Positions 28,354 through 36,286 of a stretch of DNA of 64,000 bases are shown in pieces. The number at the start of each line of letters is the position of its first letter. Positions within the stretch are counted from its first letter, which is position 1. Position numbers and translations under genes: made by a program. Below the pieces are notes generated by a model. That model had not been told where the DNA came from. It saw only the letters and a program-made list of their open reading frames with translations, and searched no databases. Source of the stretch: Amphritea opalescens. GTDB lineage: Bacteria; Pseudomonadota; Gammaproteobacteria; Pseudomonadales; Balneatricaceae. Location: assembly GCF_003957515.1 (NCBI RefSeq), contig NZ_RQXW01000010.1:84978-148977 (forward strand), read 5' to 3'.

Positions 28354-30387
28354 ATGTCTAACCCTTTGCTGCAAGATCACCAGCTGCCGCCCTTTTCTAA
28401 GATTAAGCCTGAACATGTAGAGCCGGCAGTGGATCAGCTATTGGCTGATTGTCGCGCGGTAGTGGCGCAGGTATTAGACGGAAATGATGCGCCGGACTGG
28501 GATAATCTGGTGGTTCCTCTAGAGGAGTGCCATGACCGTTTGGCGAAAGCATGGTCGCCAGTTTCCCATTTGAATGGTGTGTTGAATAGTGATGAACTGC
28601 GCGATGCTTACAACGCCTGTTTGCCAAAATTGTCACAGTTCTGGACCGAGATGGGGCAACATCAGGGGTTGTTTGAAGCCTATCAAGCGCTGGCGAGTAG
28701 CGATGCCTATAACGATCTAGATGAAGCACAGCGTAAAGTTATCGATAACACCCTAAGAGATTTTCGTCTCTCAGGTATCGCGCTAGGTGCCGCCGATAAA
28801 CAACGTTATGGCGAGTTGCAGCAGAAACTATCTGAGCTGACCACGAAGTTTTCTGAAAACGTGATGGATGCGACGGATGGTTGGAGCAAGCTTATCAGTA
28901 ACGTCGATGAGTTAGCCGGACTGCCCGAAAGCGCCTTAGCGGCGGCCAAACAGTTAGCCGAGGTGAAAGGTGAAGAGGGTTGGTTGGTTACCTTGGACTT
29001 CCCCTCGTACTTCGCCGTCATTACCTATGCCGATAACCGCGAGTTACGCCGAGAGCTGTATGAAGCGTTTTCTACTCGGGCATCGGACCGAGGGCCAAAT
29101 GCGGGTCAGTGGGATAACAGTGAGATTATGACCCAGATTCTGACCCTACGGGCAGAGCTGGCGAAGCTATTGGGCTTTGATAACTACGCGGCTTATAGCC
29201 TAGCGACCAAAATGGCCGATACTCCGGAGCAGGTGGTTAGCTTCTTGAATGATCTCGCGCAGATGAGCAAACCTCAGGCGGAAAAAGAGTATCAAGAACT
29301 ACAGGATTTTGCCCTTGAGCAGTTCAGTCAGACGGAATTGCAGTCTTGGGATCTCACCTACTATGGCGAGAAGCTAAAACAGGCGCGCTATGCGATCTCC
29401 CAAGAGGAGCTACGCCCCTACTTCCCGATGCCGAAAGTGCTTGATGGCCTGTTCCGTATCACCGGTAAGCTGTTTGATATCGATATTGAGGAAGTAACCG
29501 AATTCGATAGCTGGCATAAAGATGCACGCTTATTTAACGTCAGCCGTGGCGGTGAGTTGATCGCCCGCTTCTTCCTCGATCCTTTTGCCCGAGCCAAAAA
29601 GCGTGGCGGTGCTTGGATGGATGATTGCCGGGTACGACGCATGAATCACGGCGTCTTGCAGCTGCCGGTCGCTTATCTGGTGTGTAACTTTAACCCACCG
29701 GTCGGCGATGATCCTGCCCTGCTGACCCACAATGAAGTGACTACCCTGTTCCACGAGTTCGGCCACGGTCTACATCACATGCTCACCCGTATCGAATATG
29801 CGGATGTTAGCGGCATTAATGGTGTTGCTTGGGATGCGGTTGAGCTGCCGAGTCAGTTTTTAGAAAACTGGTGTTATGAGCCTGAAGCGCTGGCATTGAT
29901 TTCCGGGCATTACAAAACCGGAGAGACTCTGCCGAAAGCTTTGTTGGATAAAATGCTGGCGGCAAAAAACTTCCAATCCGGCATGATGATGGTGCGTCAG
30001 CTTGAACTATCACTATTCGATTTTGAATTACATCGGGAATATCAGGCTGGGGTGACTCAGGTGCAGGCGGTACTCGATCGCGTTCGCCAACAGGTAGCGG
30101 TGGTGACGCCTCCCGAATTTAACCGTTTTCAACATGGCTTTAGTCATATCTTTGCCGGTGGTTATGCGGCGGGTTACTACAGCTATAAGTGGGCTGAAGT
30201 GTTATCGGCAGATGCCTTTTCGCGATTTGAGGAGGAAGGGGTATTTAATCCTGAAACAGGCCGTTCTTTCCGCGAAAACATTCTGGAGATGGGTGGCTCT
30301 AAAGAACCGATGGCTCTGTTTGTGGCCTTCCGGGGGCGTGAGCCGAGTGTTGAGGCCCTATTACGCCATTCTGGTATCACAGCTTAA
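28354..30387 (+). CDS. prlC: Oligopeptidase A
   Basis: This is a 677-residue cytosolic M3-family zinc metallopeptidase that degrades oligopeptides, including cleaved signal peptides. The active-site motif TLFHEFGHGLHHML near residue 467 contains HExxH, and the downstream metal ligand is in the NGVAWDAVELPSQFLENW region near 490. The N-terminus LLQDHQLPPFSKIKPEHVEPAV is the standard start, written here only in part as HQLPPFSKIKPEHVEPA. Length is normal. yheV and tag follow on the same strand. A TATAAT at 28261–28266 may belong to its promoter, but I find no matching -35. Confidence 0.95.
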   Translation: MSNPLLQDHQLPPFSKIKPEHVEPAVDQLLADCRAVVAQVLDGNDAPDWDNLVVPLEECHDRLAKAWSPVSHLNGVLNSDELRDAYNACLPKLSQFWTEMGQHQGLFEAYQALASSDAYNDLDEAQRKVIDNTLRDFRLSGIALGAADKQRYGELQQKLSELTTKFSENVMDATDGWSKLISNVDELAGLPESALAAAKQLAEVKGEEGWLVTLDFPSYFAVITYADNRELRRELYEAFSTRASDRGPNAGQWDNSEIMTQILTLRAELAKLLGFDNYAAYSLATKMADTPEQVVSFLNDLAQMSKPQAEKEYQELQDFALEQFSQTELQSWDLTYYGEKLKQARYAISQEELRPYFPMPKVLDGLFRITGKLFDIDIEEVTEFDSWHKDARLFNVSRGGELIARFFLDPFARAKKRGGAWMDDCRVRRMNHGVLQLPVAYLVCNFNPPVGDDPALLTHNEVTTLFHEFGHGLHHMLTRIEYADVSGINGVAWDAVELPSQFLENWCYEPEALALISGHYKTGETLPKALLDKMLAAKNFQSGMMMVRQLELSLFDFELHREYQAGVTQVQAVLDRVRQQVAVVTPPEFNRFQHGFSHIFAGGYAAGYYSYKWAEVLSADAFSRFEEEGVFNPETGRSFRENILEMGGSKEPMALFVAFRGREPSVEALLRHSGITA

Positions 30388-30440
30388 CGTGGCGACTATA
30401 TGGCTTGCGGATCACTGCAGAGTGCGCGGGCTGTTTAGGG

Positions 30441-30474
30441 TATAATGCGGCATACTGGTACTCGCCAGTATGCC
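30441..30474 (+). promoter_or_regulatory. Perfect -10 hexamer followed by a 10-bp hairpin, upstream of yheV
   Basis: TATAAT at 30441–30446 is followed three bases later by GGCATACTGG, a 6-base loop and the exact complement CCAGTATGCC (30449–30474). The transcription start would fall in the left arm, so the dyad is either an operator over the start site or a 5' mRNA hairpin. No good -35 is present at 17 bp, which suggests an activator or a non-canonical promoter. Confidence 0.55.
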
Positions 30475-30502
30475 TTCGCGTAATAAGCTTGTTGAGAAGA
30501 AT

Positions 30503-30760
30503 ATGACTATCGTAAAACGTTTTATCGCCGGTGCTGTATGTCCCCGTTGTGGCGAGATGGATACCCTGAAGATGTATCGGGATGACACTCACGAGCATCG
30601 TGAATGTGTTCGCTGTGACTTCAGTGATGCTATGGCGCTGGATGGCTCCGATCAGCCTAAAGGGGAGATCGACACCCGGGTTAATCGTGGGGGAAAGGTT
30701 GAGTTAGAACCGGCACAACCCTTGAACTTCGTGCCGAATCCGAGCAACACTAAACATTAA
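30503..30760 (+). CDS. yheV: YheV-family zinc-ribbon protein
   Basis: This 85-residue protein has a treble-clef-like zinc ribbon: CPRCGEMDTLKMY near residue 13 and ECVRCDFSD near 33 give two C-x2-C pairs. The rest is a hydrophilic tail. It matches the YheV family, whose role is unknown. I chose the ATG at 30503 (MTIVKRFIAGAV), which has GAGAAG upstream. A longer frame from 30470 begins inside the hairpin described at 30449–30474 and is unlikely. It lies between prlC and tag. Confidence 0.85.
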   Translation: MTIVKRFIAGAVCPRCGEMDTLKMYRDDTHEHRECVRCDFSDAMALDGSDQPKGEIDTRVNRGGKVELEPAQPLNFVPNPSNTKH

Positions 30761-30789
30761 ACTGGCTTTCAACGTCTAAGGAGGTGGAT

Positions 30790-31377
30790 ATGTGTCACCG
30801 CTGTGCATGGGCAACGTCCACCGAGTTAGAACAGCAGTATCATGATGAAGTTTGGGGCGTGCCTCAGGGCGATGATCGACAGTTGTTTGAGTTTTTGGTG
30901 CTCGAAAGCGCTCAAGCGGGGTTGAGTTGGCGCACGATTTTACAAAAACGTGAAGGTTATAGCCGACAATACGAGGGTTTTGATCCTGTTAAAGTGGCCG
31001 CCTTTACCGCCGATAAGGTTGAACAGATGCTGCTCGACCCCGGTATTGTGCGTAATCGCCGCAAGGTTGAATCCTCCATTAAAGGGGCGCAGGTGTTTGT
31101 GGAACTAGCCGCTAAACATGGCAGTTTTGCGAACTATATCTGGCAGTTTGTTGATGGTAAGCCGATCCAGAACCGCTGGCAAAATCCGAGCGAAGTACCC
31201 GCTGAAACAGAGCAGTCTCGCGCGATGAGTAAAGCACTGAAACAGGCGGGTATGACCTTTGTTGGGCCAACGATCTGTTATGCCTACATGCAGGCGACAG
31301 GAATGGTGAATGACCATGAGGTTAATTGTATGCGTTATCAACCTTGCCGTGATCGAGCGGCTAGTTTCTCACTGTAA
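30790..31377 (+). CDS. tag: DNA-3-methyladenine glycosylase I
   Basis: This 195-residue base-excision repair enzyme removes 3-methyladenine. The N-terminus MCHRCAWATS contains the zinc-binding Cys of TAG, and YHDEVWGVPQGDDRQLFE with LESAQAGLSWRTIL contains the catalytic-pocket residues. The C-terminal TFVGPTICYAYMQATGMVNDHE ends in the second zinc site, with H and C in HEVNC (split here as GPTICYAYMQA and NDHEVNCMRY). I chose the ATG at 30790 because an excellent AAGGAGG lies just upstream; the GTG at 30784 overlaps that site. In Pseudomonas tag is beside glyQ; here it sits 18 kb away. Confidence 0.94.
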   Translation: MCHRCAWATSTELEQQYHDEVWGVPQGDDRQLFEFLVLESAQAGLSWRTILQKREGYSRQYEGFDPVKVAAFTADKVEQMLLDPGIVRNRRKVESSIKGAQVFVELAAKHGSFANYIWQFVDGKPIQNRWQNPSEVPAETEQSRAMSKALKQAGMTFVGPTICYAYMQATGMVNDHEVNCMRYQPCRDRAASFSL

Positions 31378-31426
31378 TACCGCATAGGGTGCTGCCCGAT
31401 TTATCCTATCTTCCTTTCCTGTCCTT

Positions 31427-31454
31427 AGGGAAGTGCATCTAAGCGCGCTTCCCT
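31427..31454. terminator. Hairpin between convergent tag and dinF
   Basis: AGGGAAGTGC pairs with GCGCTTCCCT (one G·U) around an 8-base loop. It lies in the 105-bp gap between convergent genes. The flanks are pyrimidine-rich but lack a clear T-run, so it is a plausible rather than certain terminator. Confidence 0.5.
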
Positions 31455-31482
31455 CTCTAGAATTAAACCCATCATTGATTAG

Positions 31483-32811
31483 TTAGTCCTCGGGTTTGAA
31501 TTCCTTAAAGAAGACATAGCCTCCGGTTACACCTCTGGCCAGAAACAGGCTGATAAATGCCAGCCACAGGCCATTGTTGCCCCAAGATTGAGAGAAGTAC
31601 CAGATCGGTGCGAATACCAGAAACACAGAGATTAACATGGTGTTTTGCATCGCCTTAACGTGGGTGGTACCGACAAAGACACCATCGACCAGAAAGCTCC
31701 ACACCGCCACCAAGGGCAGGATGATGACCCAAGGTAGGTAGATAGCGGCGGTTTGCCGAACGTCGGGAATATCCGTGAGTAACGCGATAATAAAATTGCC
31801 GCCAACCCAAAAAAACAGAGTGAAGAGTAGCGCTGTGATCAGAGACCAACTGAGGGTCGCTGAGATAATTCGATGAAAACCGCGGTTATCTTTGGCGCCA
31901 TAAAATTTACCGCTTAATGCTTCTGCCGCGTGGGCAAAACCATCTAATCCATTAGAGATCAGCATAAAGAAGTTGAGTAATACCGCGTTGGCCGAGAGTA
32001 TGGTACTGCCCTGCTTCGCTCCCTGAGAGGTAAAGAAGGCCAAGGTTAGCAACAGAGCCAAGGTACGGACAAAAAGATAACGATTAACGGCGATAAGGTG
32101 ATAGTAATGACTTACTGACTTGAGCTTTAACCAAGGCGTTTTACCCGGTTGCCGCGCCTGCATTCGCAGCATAAAAAAGCAGCCGAGCATCAGGCTGGCG
32201 TATTCTGAGATAACAGTGGCGAAGGCGACCCCGTCGGTATGCATATCAAGACCGTAGACGGCAACCAGATCCAACAGCATATTGAGCAGGTTGGTGATGA
32301 CGAGCAATATTAACGGGATGCGGGTATTTTGATTGCCTAAAAACCAGCCTAATAATGCGTAGTTAGCCAGAACAGCGGGCGCGCCAAAGATTCTGATTTC
32401 TGCATAGAGACGGGCCTCGACGGTGACCTCTGGCTCTGCGCCGATGAGGTTCAGGGCGATCTCAAGCAGCGGATATTGCAGGATAAAAATCGTCAGACCG
32501 ATTAGGCCTGCGAGCACCAGCGATTGAGCCAGTATGAGCCGGCTCTGATTATGGTCTTGATTGCCCAGTGCCTGCGCGGTAAGCCCCGTGGTGCCCATGC
32601 GAAGAAAGCCGAATGACCAGTAAAGAATCGAGAAGATCATCGCCCCTACCGCCACGGCGGCGAGGTATTTGGGGTCCGGTAGATGGCCGATCACGGCGGT
32701 ATCTACCAAACCAAGCAAGGGGACGGTGATGTTGGACAGGATCATGGGCCAGGCAAGCGCCCACACCTGTCGATGATCCTGTTTGCGCGCCCGTTGTAGG
32801 TAGTGAATCAT
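31483..32811 (-). CDS. dinF: MATE-family efflux transporter, DinF-like
   Basis: This 442-residue protein has about twelve transmembrane segments in two MATE halves. The opening WALAWPMILSNITVPLLGLVDTAVIGHL (WPMILSNITVPLLGL then DTAVIGHL) and the later NGLDGFAHAAEALSGKFYGAK are typical of the DinF subgroup. Such proteins export cations or drugs with Na+ or H+ exchange. Its ATG overlaps the znuB stop codon by four bases, so it is the last gene of zur-znuC-znuB-dinF. That places it under zinc control rather than the SOS control known for E. coli dinF. Substrate is unknown. Confidence 0.88.
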   Translation of the reverse strand: MIHYLQRARKQDHRQVWALAWPMILSNITVPLLGLVDTAVIGHLPDPKYLAAVAVGAMIFSILYWSFGFLRMGTTGLTAQALGNQDHNQSRLILAQSLVLAGLIGLTIFILQYPLLEIALNLIGAEPEVTVEARLYAEIRIFGAPAVLANYALLGWFLGNQNTRIPLILLVITNLLNMLLDLVAVYGLDMHTDGVAFATVISEYASLMLGCFFMLRMQARQPGKTPWLKLKSVSHYYHLIAVNRYLFVRTLALLLTLAFFTSQGAKQGSTILSANAVLLNFFMLISNGLDGFAHAAEALSGKFYGAKDNRGFHRIISATLSWSLITALLFTLFFWVGGNFIIALLTDIPDVRQTAAIYLPWVIILPLVAVWSFLVDGVFVGTTHVKAMQNTMLISVFLVFAPIWYFSQSWGNNGLWLAFISLFLARGVTGGYVFFKEFKPED

Positions 32812-33599
32812 ACGGTACGGCGAAAGGGTAACGAGTACAGCAATAGAAACTGAATCAGCGCTGCAACCACCACTGAGGGGCCCGCTGGGGTATCAAATTG
32901 ATAAGATGCGTATAGCCCCAGCATCACCGCAATCATGCCCAATAGGCTGGCAATGATGGCCATCTGTTCCGGCGAATTAGCTAGGCGTCTGGCACTCGCC
33001 GCCGGAATAATCAGGAGCGATGTGATCAACAGAATCCCGACAACCTTCATGGCGATAGCAATCACCACGCCGATCAGAAGCATCAAGGTCAGCCGCACAC
33101 GTGCTACGGGAACTCCCTCGACTTGAGCGAGCTCTTCATTGATGGTAATGGCTAAGAGTGAGTTCCAGAGTCGCCAGATCAGCAATAATACGATACAGCC
33201 CCCGCCGTAGATCCAGTACAGATCGGTCGGTGAGATGGCGAGCAAGTCACCAAACAGGTAGTCCATTAAGTCGACTCGGACATCATCGAGCAGGGCAATG
33301 GCCACCAAACCGAGGGATAAGCTACTGTGGGCCATAATGCCCAGCAGGGTATCGGTGGCGACGAGATGCTGTCGTTGCAGGCTGACAAGAATCAAGGCTA
33401 GCAGTAGGCAGCAACTCACCACAGCAAGGTTCACATTAAGATCAAATAGAACGCCCATGGCAACGCCGAGCAGGGCGGAATGCGCCAAGGTGTCGCCGAA
33501 ATAGGCCATCCTGCGCCAAACCACAAAAGCGCCGAGGGGGCCGGCAATCATCGCGACACCAAGGCCGCCAACGAGAGCAAAGAGCAGAAAATCAGGCAT
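32808..33599 (-). CDS. znuB: Zinc ABC transporter permease
   Basis: This 263-residue inner-membrane permease of the ABC-3 family has about eight hydrophobic segments. It opens FALVGGLGVAMIAGPLGAFVVWRRMAYFGDTLAHSALLG, read here as GPLGAFVVWRRMAYFGDTL and HSALLGVAMG. The cytosolic coupling region is near NEELAQVEGVP. It forms the channel of the high-affinity zinc importer with ZnuC and receives zinc from ZnuA. The start overlaps the znuC stop codon by one base and its end overlaps dinF by four, so translation is coupled through the operon. Confidence 0.95.
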   Translation of the reverse strand: MPDFLLFALVGGLGVAMIAGPLGAFVVWRRMAYFGDTLAHSALLGVAMGVLFDLNVNLAVVSCCLLLALILVSLQRQHLVATDTLLGIMAHSSLSLGLVAIALLDDVRVDLMDYLFGDLLAISPTDLYWIYGGGCIVLLLIWRLWNSLLAITINEELAQVEGVPVARVRLTLMLLIGVVIAIAMKVVGILLITSLLIIPAASARRLANSPEQMAIIASLLGMIAVMLGLYASYQFDTPAGPSVVVAALIQFLLLYSLPFRRTV

Positions 33600-34393
33600 C
33601 AGTGATCACCTCCGCAGTGGCTCGAATGGTTTTCTCCGGGTATTTCGGAAATATCGGTTTTAGCATTAATGATTTCACCGCGACGATCATGCTGGTGGTT
33701 ATGGTGGTGGCTATAAAACGCAAGATTCTCTGCGCCGGGGATGCCAAATAGCTCAATATAGGAGGGGTCGTTACTGACCTGTGCTGGGTGACCCGAGCAG
33801 CAGATATGATGGTTGAGACAGACCACTTGATCGGTGGCTGCCATAACCAAATGCAGGTCGTGGGAGATCATCAGCACGGCACAGCCGTACCGATCACGGA
33901 TCTGAGCGATCAGGTTATATAGCTCTATCTGCCCGTTAACATCGACACCCTGTGCGGGTTCATCGAGTACGAGTAGGTCAGGCTTGCGTAGCAGTGAGCG
34001 AGCCAGCATGACACGTTGAGTTTCTCCACCGGACAGGCTGTGTACCGATTGTTTTAGCAACTTCTCTGCACCGACCGATTCCAGGGCTTGTAAACGGTCT
34101 TGGGTGCTGGAAAACGCGGCGGTTTTCAAGAAGCGTTCTACCGTTAACGGAAAGGTTGGGTCGATATGTAGCTTCTGGGGCATATAACCGATTTGCAAAC
34201 TCTCGGAACGGGAAATCTGGCCCGAACTCGGGGTAATTAATCCCAAAATAGCTTTGATTAAGGTGGTTTTGCCGGCGCCGTTAGGGCCGATCAAGGTGGT
34301 GATCTCGCCACGCTTTAGCTGCATGGATACATTGCTAACAACGCTATTCTCGCCGTAGATAATACTTAGGTTGTTGACATCAACCAGACTCAT
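33599..34393 (-). CDS. znuC: Zinc ABC transporter ATP-binding protein
   Basis: This 264-residue ATPase contains Walker A IGPNGAGKTTLIKAIL near residue 36, the Q-loop in IGYMPQKLHID, the signature LSGGETQRVMLARSL near 120, Walker B LLVLDEPAQGVD near 143 and the switch His in MISHDLHLVMA. The C-terminus is rich in His (HHHNHQHDRR, then HSSHCGGDH), a common metal-binding tail in ZnuC. I chose the ATG at 34393, which overlaps the zur stop codon (ATGA) and has AGGAG upstream. Confidence 0.95.
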   Translation of the reverse strand: MSLVDVNNLSIIYGENSVVSNVSMQLKRGEITTLIGPNGAGKTTLIKAILGLITPSSGQISRSESLQIGYMPQKLHIDPTFPLTVERFLKTAAFSSTQDRLQALESVGAEKLLKQSVHSLSGGETQRVMLARSLLRKPDLLVLDEPAQGVDVNGQIELYNLIAQIRDRYGCAVLMISHDLHLVMAATDQVVCLNHHICCSGHPAQVSNDPSYIELFGIPGAENLAFYSHHHNHQHDRRGEIINAKTDISEIPGENHSSHCGGDH

Positions 34394-34884
34394 GCGGACT
34401 CCTGACAATTGGGGCAGCGCCCTAAAATTTCGACCTGTTCTTGCTCTACCGAAAAGCCAGCCGCGCTAGCGCAGCTCAGAATACTACTTTGTAACTCTTG
34501 CGATTCCATCTCGGCGGTATTGCCACACTGGGAGCAGATCAGAAAGTAGCCGTGATGCTGTTGGCCCGGATGGGTGCAGCCGATAAAGCTATTGAGCGAC
34601 GCTAATCGGTGCACCAGTCCCTGCTCTTGTAGAAAATCTAAGGCCCGGTAAACCGTGGGTGGCGCTGAATTAAAACCCGCATTCGCCAGCGCTGGTAAAA
34701 GATCATAGGCACCGAGCGGTTTATGGCTCTGCCAGATCAGCGTTAACACCAGTTCACGAATTTTAGTTAGCCGCTGTCCGTTGCTTTGACACACCTGTTG
34801 GGCATGTTCGAGCGCGTTTTGAATACAGTGGTTATGATCGTGGTTGGTTTGATAGGCAACATGGGGGCTGTTTTGTGACGCCAT
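34390..34884 (-). CDS. zur: Zinc-uptake regulator, Fur family
   Basis: This 164-residue repressor has an N-terminal His-rich lead (NHDHNHCIQNALEHA), a winged helix (about 30–90) with PTVYRALDFLQEQGLVHR, and a dimerisation domain with HPGQQHHGYFLICSQCGNTAE. The pairs CSQCG and CPNCQ are the structural zinc site of Fur-family proteins. Its genomic position with znuCB and a perfect Zur box in the divergent promoter identify it as Zur rather than Fur. The long N-terminal His segment is more extensive than in the E. coli protein. The gene is the first of the zur-znuC-znuB-dinF operon and so autoregulated. Confidence 0.95.
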   Translation of the reverse strand: MASQNSPHVAYQTNHDHNHCIQNALEHAQQVCQSNGQRLTKIRELVLTLIWQSHKPLGAYDLLPALANAGFNSAPPTVYRALDFLQEQGLVHRLASLNSFIGCTHPGQQHHGYFLICSQCGNTAEMESQELQSSILSCASAAGFSVEQEQVEILGRCPNCQESA

Positions 34885-34910
34885 AAAAAATACCGGTTGA
34901 TCTATTAATT

Positions 34911-34923
34911 GTTATATTATAAC
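34911..34923. promoter_or_regulatory. Zur box in the zur/znuA divergent promoter
   Basis: GTTATATTATAAC is a perfect palindrome around one central base and equals the core GTTATANTATAAC of gammaproteobacterial Zur boxes. It lies 26 bases upstream of the zur start and 48 bases upstream of the znuA start. A single site can therefore control both transcripts. Confidence 0.9.
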
Positions 34924-34971
34924 TTTGCGCCTATTAAATGACAGCTTATTTTATAACTGGGATTGATCCTC

Positions 34972-35964
34972 ATGGACTATTTTTCTCGTCGCCTGTATCG
35001 CTATGGCTCGTTCTTTTTATTCAGTTTATTCGCTAGTTGGGTTCCGGCCCTGCAAGCGCAGCCGGTTAAGGTGCTCGCTAGTATTAAACCGATCCAGTTG
35101 ATTGCGGTTGATATGTTGGGGGATCTGGCAGAGGTGGACGTGTTGTTACCGCCGGGTAGCTCGCCACATCATTACTCTTTAAAGCCCTCTTCCATCTCTG
35201 ATATCCATGACGCTGATCTCTTTATCTGGGGCGGCGAAGGTCTGGAGTTGTTTTTAACCAAAACCGTTAATCAGCTTGAGCGCCCTGCCCTCGCATTGCT
35301 AGAGCCGAGTGAGCATCACGAGGATGAACATTCGGATGAACATTCGGATGAGCATGCGAATGAACATGCTAAAGAAAACGAACATGAGGATGGCCATGAG
35401 CACGACGATGACCACGATCTTATGGCCGAGCATGAACATCATCATGATGGCGACCCGCATTTTTGGATGACACCGGAGTTGGCCTTGGCCGCCGCGGATA
35501 AAATCAAAGACCGGTTAGCGGTGTTGTATCCACAGAAAGCGGAGCTGTTTGAGAAGGCTTATGATGATTTTGCTACTCGCTTAAGCGAAACTGATCAGCA
35601 GTTGCAGCAGCAGTTAAAACGGGTTGCAGGTGAAGGTTTTTATGTGTTTCACGATGCCTTTGGTGGTTTCGTTGAGCATTATCAGCTAAATCAATTGGGG
35701 TATTTCACCGTTGATCCAGGCCGTAAGCCGGGTGCGCGCCGTTTGGCCGAGATTCGTGAGGCACTGGAAACCAATAAAGGCCGTTGTGTCTTTGTTGAGC
35801 CGCAGTTCAAAGCACCGGTGGTTGATAGCCTGACTCGTGGCTTGGATATTCATGTCGGACGCCTCGATCCATTGGCGATTGATATTGATGCACAACGTGG
35901 CGGATACCTCAATTATCTGCATTCTCTAGCGGATAGCTTTACGAGCTGCCTGTCAGCGGAATAA
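34972..35964 (+). CDS. znuA: Zinc ABC transporter periplasmic binding protein
   Basis: This 330-residue protein has a signal peptide ending near residue 29 (…PALQAQP) and the cluster A-I fold. Zinc ligands are expected at PGSSPHHYSLKPS near residue 63, DPHFWMTPE after the loop, and YVFHDAFGGF plus the late Asp. Between the first two lies an acidic His-rich loop, about residues 112–160, with many HEDEH- and HSDEH-type units. It is encoded partly by four 12-bp tandem repeats at 35323–35370. Such loops bind extra zinc. I chose the ATG at 34972; a TTG three codons earlier is possible. Regulated by the Zur box upstream. Confidence 0.95.
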   Translation: MDYFSRRLYRYGSFFLFSLFASWVPALQAQPVKVLASIKPIQLIAVDMLGDLAEVDVLLPPGSSPHHYSLKPSSISDIHDADLFIWGGEGLELFLTKTVNQLERPALALLEPSEHHEDEHSDEHSDEHANEHAKENEHEDGHEHDDDHDLMAEHEHHHDGDPHFWMTPELALAAADKIKDRLAVLYPQKAELFEKAYDDFATRLSETDQQLQQQLKRVAGEGFYVFHDAFGGFVEHYQLNQLGYFTVDPGRKPGARRLAEIREALETNKGRCVFVEPQFKAPVVDSLTRGLDIHVGRLDPLAIDIDAQRGGYLNYLHSLADSFTSCLSAE

Positions 35965-35988
35965 AAACGTAAAAAGTGTGTTTAGGCC

Positions 35989-36017
35989 TTCACAAATCAA
36001 AAAGGCATCTTTATAAT
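35989..36017 (+). promoter_or_regulatory. Sigma-70 promoter of the tRNA-Leu genes
   Basis: TTCACA (35989–35994), a 17-bp spacer and TATAAT (36012–36017) form a near-consensus promoter. A GC-rich discriminator GCGCTCC follows, typical of stringently controlled stable-RNA promoters. The first tRNA begins 17 bases after the -10. Confidence 0.85.
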
Positions 36018-36033
36018 GCGCTCCTCTTTCGGA

Positions 36034-36120
36034 GCAGATGTGGTGGAATTGGTAGACACGCTAGCTTCAGGTGCTAGTGCTCTAACGGGCGTGGGAGTTC
36101 GAGTCTCCCCATCTGCACCA
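36034..36120 (+). tRNA. tRNA-Leu (CAG), first copy
   Basis: This is an 87-base class II tRNA with the CCA end encoded. The acceptor stem is GCAGATG/CATCTGC, the anticodon loop is TTCAGGT (anticodon CAG, codon CUG), and the T-arm has GTTCGAGTC. The long variable arm reads TGCTCTAACGGGCG. A near-consensus promoter is just upstream. Confidence 0.96.
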
Positions 36121-36199
36121 ACTACTATCGGTAGTTGAGTTTCGAAAGGCAGGCTATGTACATAGCAAGGGGGCGCTCTTAAACGTGACAAGTTGATGC

Positions 36200-36286
36200 G
36201 CAGATGTGGTGGAATTGGTAGACACGCTAGCTTCAGGTGCTAGTGCTCGAAAGGGCGTGGGAGTTCGAGTCTCCCCATCTGCACCA
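36200..36286 (+). tRNA. tRNA-Leu (CAG), second copy
   Basis: It is 87 bases and identical to the first copy except in the variable-arm loop, where CTAAC-type bases become CGAAA, giving a GAAA-like tetraloop. CCA is encoded. It lies 79 bases after the first copy with no separate promoter seen, so the two are probably one transcript. Confidence 0.96.
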
